Origin: Selenomonas ruminantium subsp. ruminantium ATCC 12561
GTDB taxonomy: Bacteria > Bacillota > Negativicutes > Selenomonadales > Selenomonadaceae
Assembly: GCF_000424065.1 (NCBI RefSeq)
Contig: NZ_AUJE01000002.1
Coordinates: forward strand, 1-64,000
Reading direction: 5' to 3'
Length of the DNA: 64,000 bases
The notes below the pieces were generated by a model that saw only the letters and a program-made list of their open reading frames with translations, did no database searches and was not told where the DNA came from. The first letter of the stretch is position 1; each line of letters starts with the position of its first letter. This document shows positions 63,143-64,000 of this stretch, piece after piece. The translations under genes were made by a program, and so were the position numbers.

Positions 63143-64000
63143 ATGAATAATAACGTTATAAAAATAGGAATTGGGAGAATTTATGAGATTGAACGTACTC
63201 TCAAAGATTATGGAGTGTCTGGAAAAGTTTTATATATTGCTGGCCCATATGTTGATTCTCTTTATGGGAATGTAGTACGTCCACAAATAAAAGCTGTTGG
63301 AGAAATAAAAGAACAAGCGGTTGAATATAATACTATAACCTATGCTATGGAGGTGGCAGAGCGAGTTATTGCTACAGATATAGCATGTATAGTGGCTATG
63401 GGCGGCGGAAAAATATTGGATGTTGCCAAATATGCTGCGTTTATTTCTAAACGTCCGTTTCTCTCGATTCCTACAACTATGGCACATGATGGAATTGTGT
63501 CACCTATAGCAGTTCTTAAACGGCAGGATGGAAAACCTAAAAGTTTAGGTTGTACTATGCCATCGATGATGGTTATGGATACAGGGCTTATAGCAGATTG
63601 CCCGCTACATTTGATTCAAGCAGGGATAGGAGATACAATTTCTAACTATATGGCGCTTAAAGATTGGGATTTTGCTGTTGAACGTGGAAAAGATGAAATG
63701 AATGGATATGCCTATATGATGTCACGTACATCTTTAGACGCACTAATGAAGACACAGTTTGATAGTATATGCCCAGAGTTTTTAGAGGTTCTTGCAAATT
63801 CGTTGATATTATCAGGGATTGCTATGGACTATGCAGGAAGTAGTAGGCCGGTAAGTGGTTCGGAACATCTTTTTTCACATGCGTTAGACTATTACTGTGA
63901 TAAACAGAACTTGCATGGTTTTAATGTAGCTTTAGGAACTGTAGCGGTTTTGAAAATTATAGGCGAAGATCCTTCGTGGGTTATTTCTTATTTGAAGAAA
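63143..64000 (+). CDS. sn-Glycerol-1-phosphate dehydrogenase (AraM/EgsA type), truncated by the window edge
   Basis: The reading frame is open to the last base, giving 286 residues of an iron/zinc-containing alcohol-dehydrogenase-family protein. Motifs are GGGKILDVAKYAA near residue 93, SIPTTMAHDGIVSP near residue 112, GIGDTISNYMALKDW near residue 160 and SGSEHLFSHALDYY near residue 240; the last contains histidine ligands. This matches AraM of Bacillus and archaeal G1P dehydrogenases, which reduce dihydroxyacetone phosphate to sn-glycerol-1-phosphate. GATAGG precedes the ATG. Beside a CDP-glycerol transferase it suggests a glycerol-1-phosphate-containing polysaccharide. About 60-110 residues lie beyond the edge. 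Confidence 0.8.
   Translation, partial: MNNNVIKIGIGRIYEIERTLKDYGVSGKVLYIAGPYVDSLYGNVVRPQIKAVGEIKEQAVEYNTITYAMEVAERVIATDIACIVAMGGGKILDVAKYAAFISKRPFLSIPTTMAHDGIVSPIAVLKRQDGKPKSLGCTMPSMMVMDTGLIADCPLHLIQAGIGDTISNYMALKDWDFAVERGKDEMNGYAYMMSRTSLDALMKTQFDSICPEFLEVLANSLILSGIAMDYAGSSRPVSGSEHLFSHALDYYCDKQNLHGFNVALGTVAVLKIIGEDPSWVISYLKK

Overview
This window looks like a chromosomal segment from a diderm Firmicute of the class Negativicutes, most likely a Selenomonas-like member of the Selenomonadaceae. The gene order is that of Firmicutes: argS-rpoE(delta)-pyrG; mfd ... HU ... divIC-yabR-tilS-hpt-ftsH; rny-ymdB-spoVS; dgt-dnaG-rpoD-trmK-nif3. One gene, however, encodes an LptA/OstA-type lipopolysaccharide-transport protein, which implies an outer membrane. 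The genus is an inference.

Layout. 1-325: tail of an IS3-family insertion sequence. 0.5-5.4 kb: type II NADH dehydrogenase, a COG2509 flavoprotein and a Na+/proline symporter. 5.6-9.9 kb: a chemotaxis cluster (receiver-CheX fusion, stand-alone CheX, a membrane chemoreceptor and a soluble chemoreceptor). 10.1-14.2 kb: DUF1934, argS, rpoE and pyrG. 14.2-15.1 kb: an 886-bp gap filled by two roughly 200-bp nested palindromes. 15.1-27.8 kb: the mfd-to-ftsH housekeeping block. 27.9-31.7 kb: a permease, an M48 protease, a P-loop kinase-like protein and a small zinc-ribbon membrane protein. 31.9-36.9 kb: rny, an unknown gene, ymdB, spoVS, a PHP phosphoesterase and a P-loop/Asp23 fusion. 37.2-40.8 kb: a degenerate P-type ATPase, an alanine symporter and an LptA-like protein. 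40.9-50.2 kb: dgt, dnaG, rpoD, trmK, nif3, a YitT protein and leuS.

50.4-64 kb (window end): a Wzx/Wzy-type surface polysaccharide locus. It opens with a small ribbon-helix-helix regulator preceded by palindromic candidate operators. Then come a Wzz-like chain-length protein, an initiating sugar-phosphate transferase, glycosyltransferases, UDP-galactopyranose mutase, a heptose-phosphate-type kinase, a candidate polymerase, a WbsX-like protein, a flippase, a CDP-glycerol glycerophosphotransferase and a truncated sn-glycerol-1-phosphate dehydrogenase. From about 53.6 kb the DNA becomes visibly AT-rich, as expected for a swapped serotype cassette, and it carries one decayed glycosyltransferase.

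The most unusual features are non-coding. Seven copies of a 79-83 bp perfect-hairpin element lie only between convergent genes (1833-2212, 31296-31374, 36978-37056, 39998-40219). They share a conserved 18-nt apex, but each has different, self-complementary arms. Two larger nested palindromes downstream of pyrG share a different conserved loop. Among proteins, the strongest oddity is a truncated P1B-type ATPase-like protein that has lost the phosphorylated aspartate, the CPC motif and the GDGxND motif (37153-38388).
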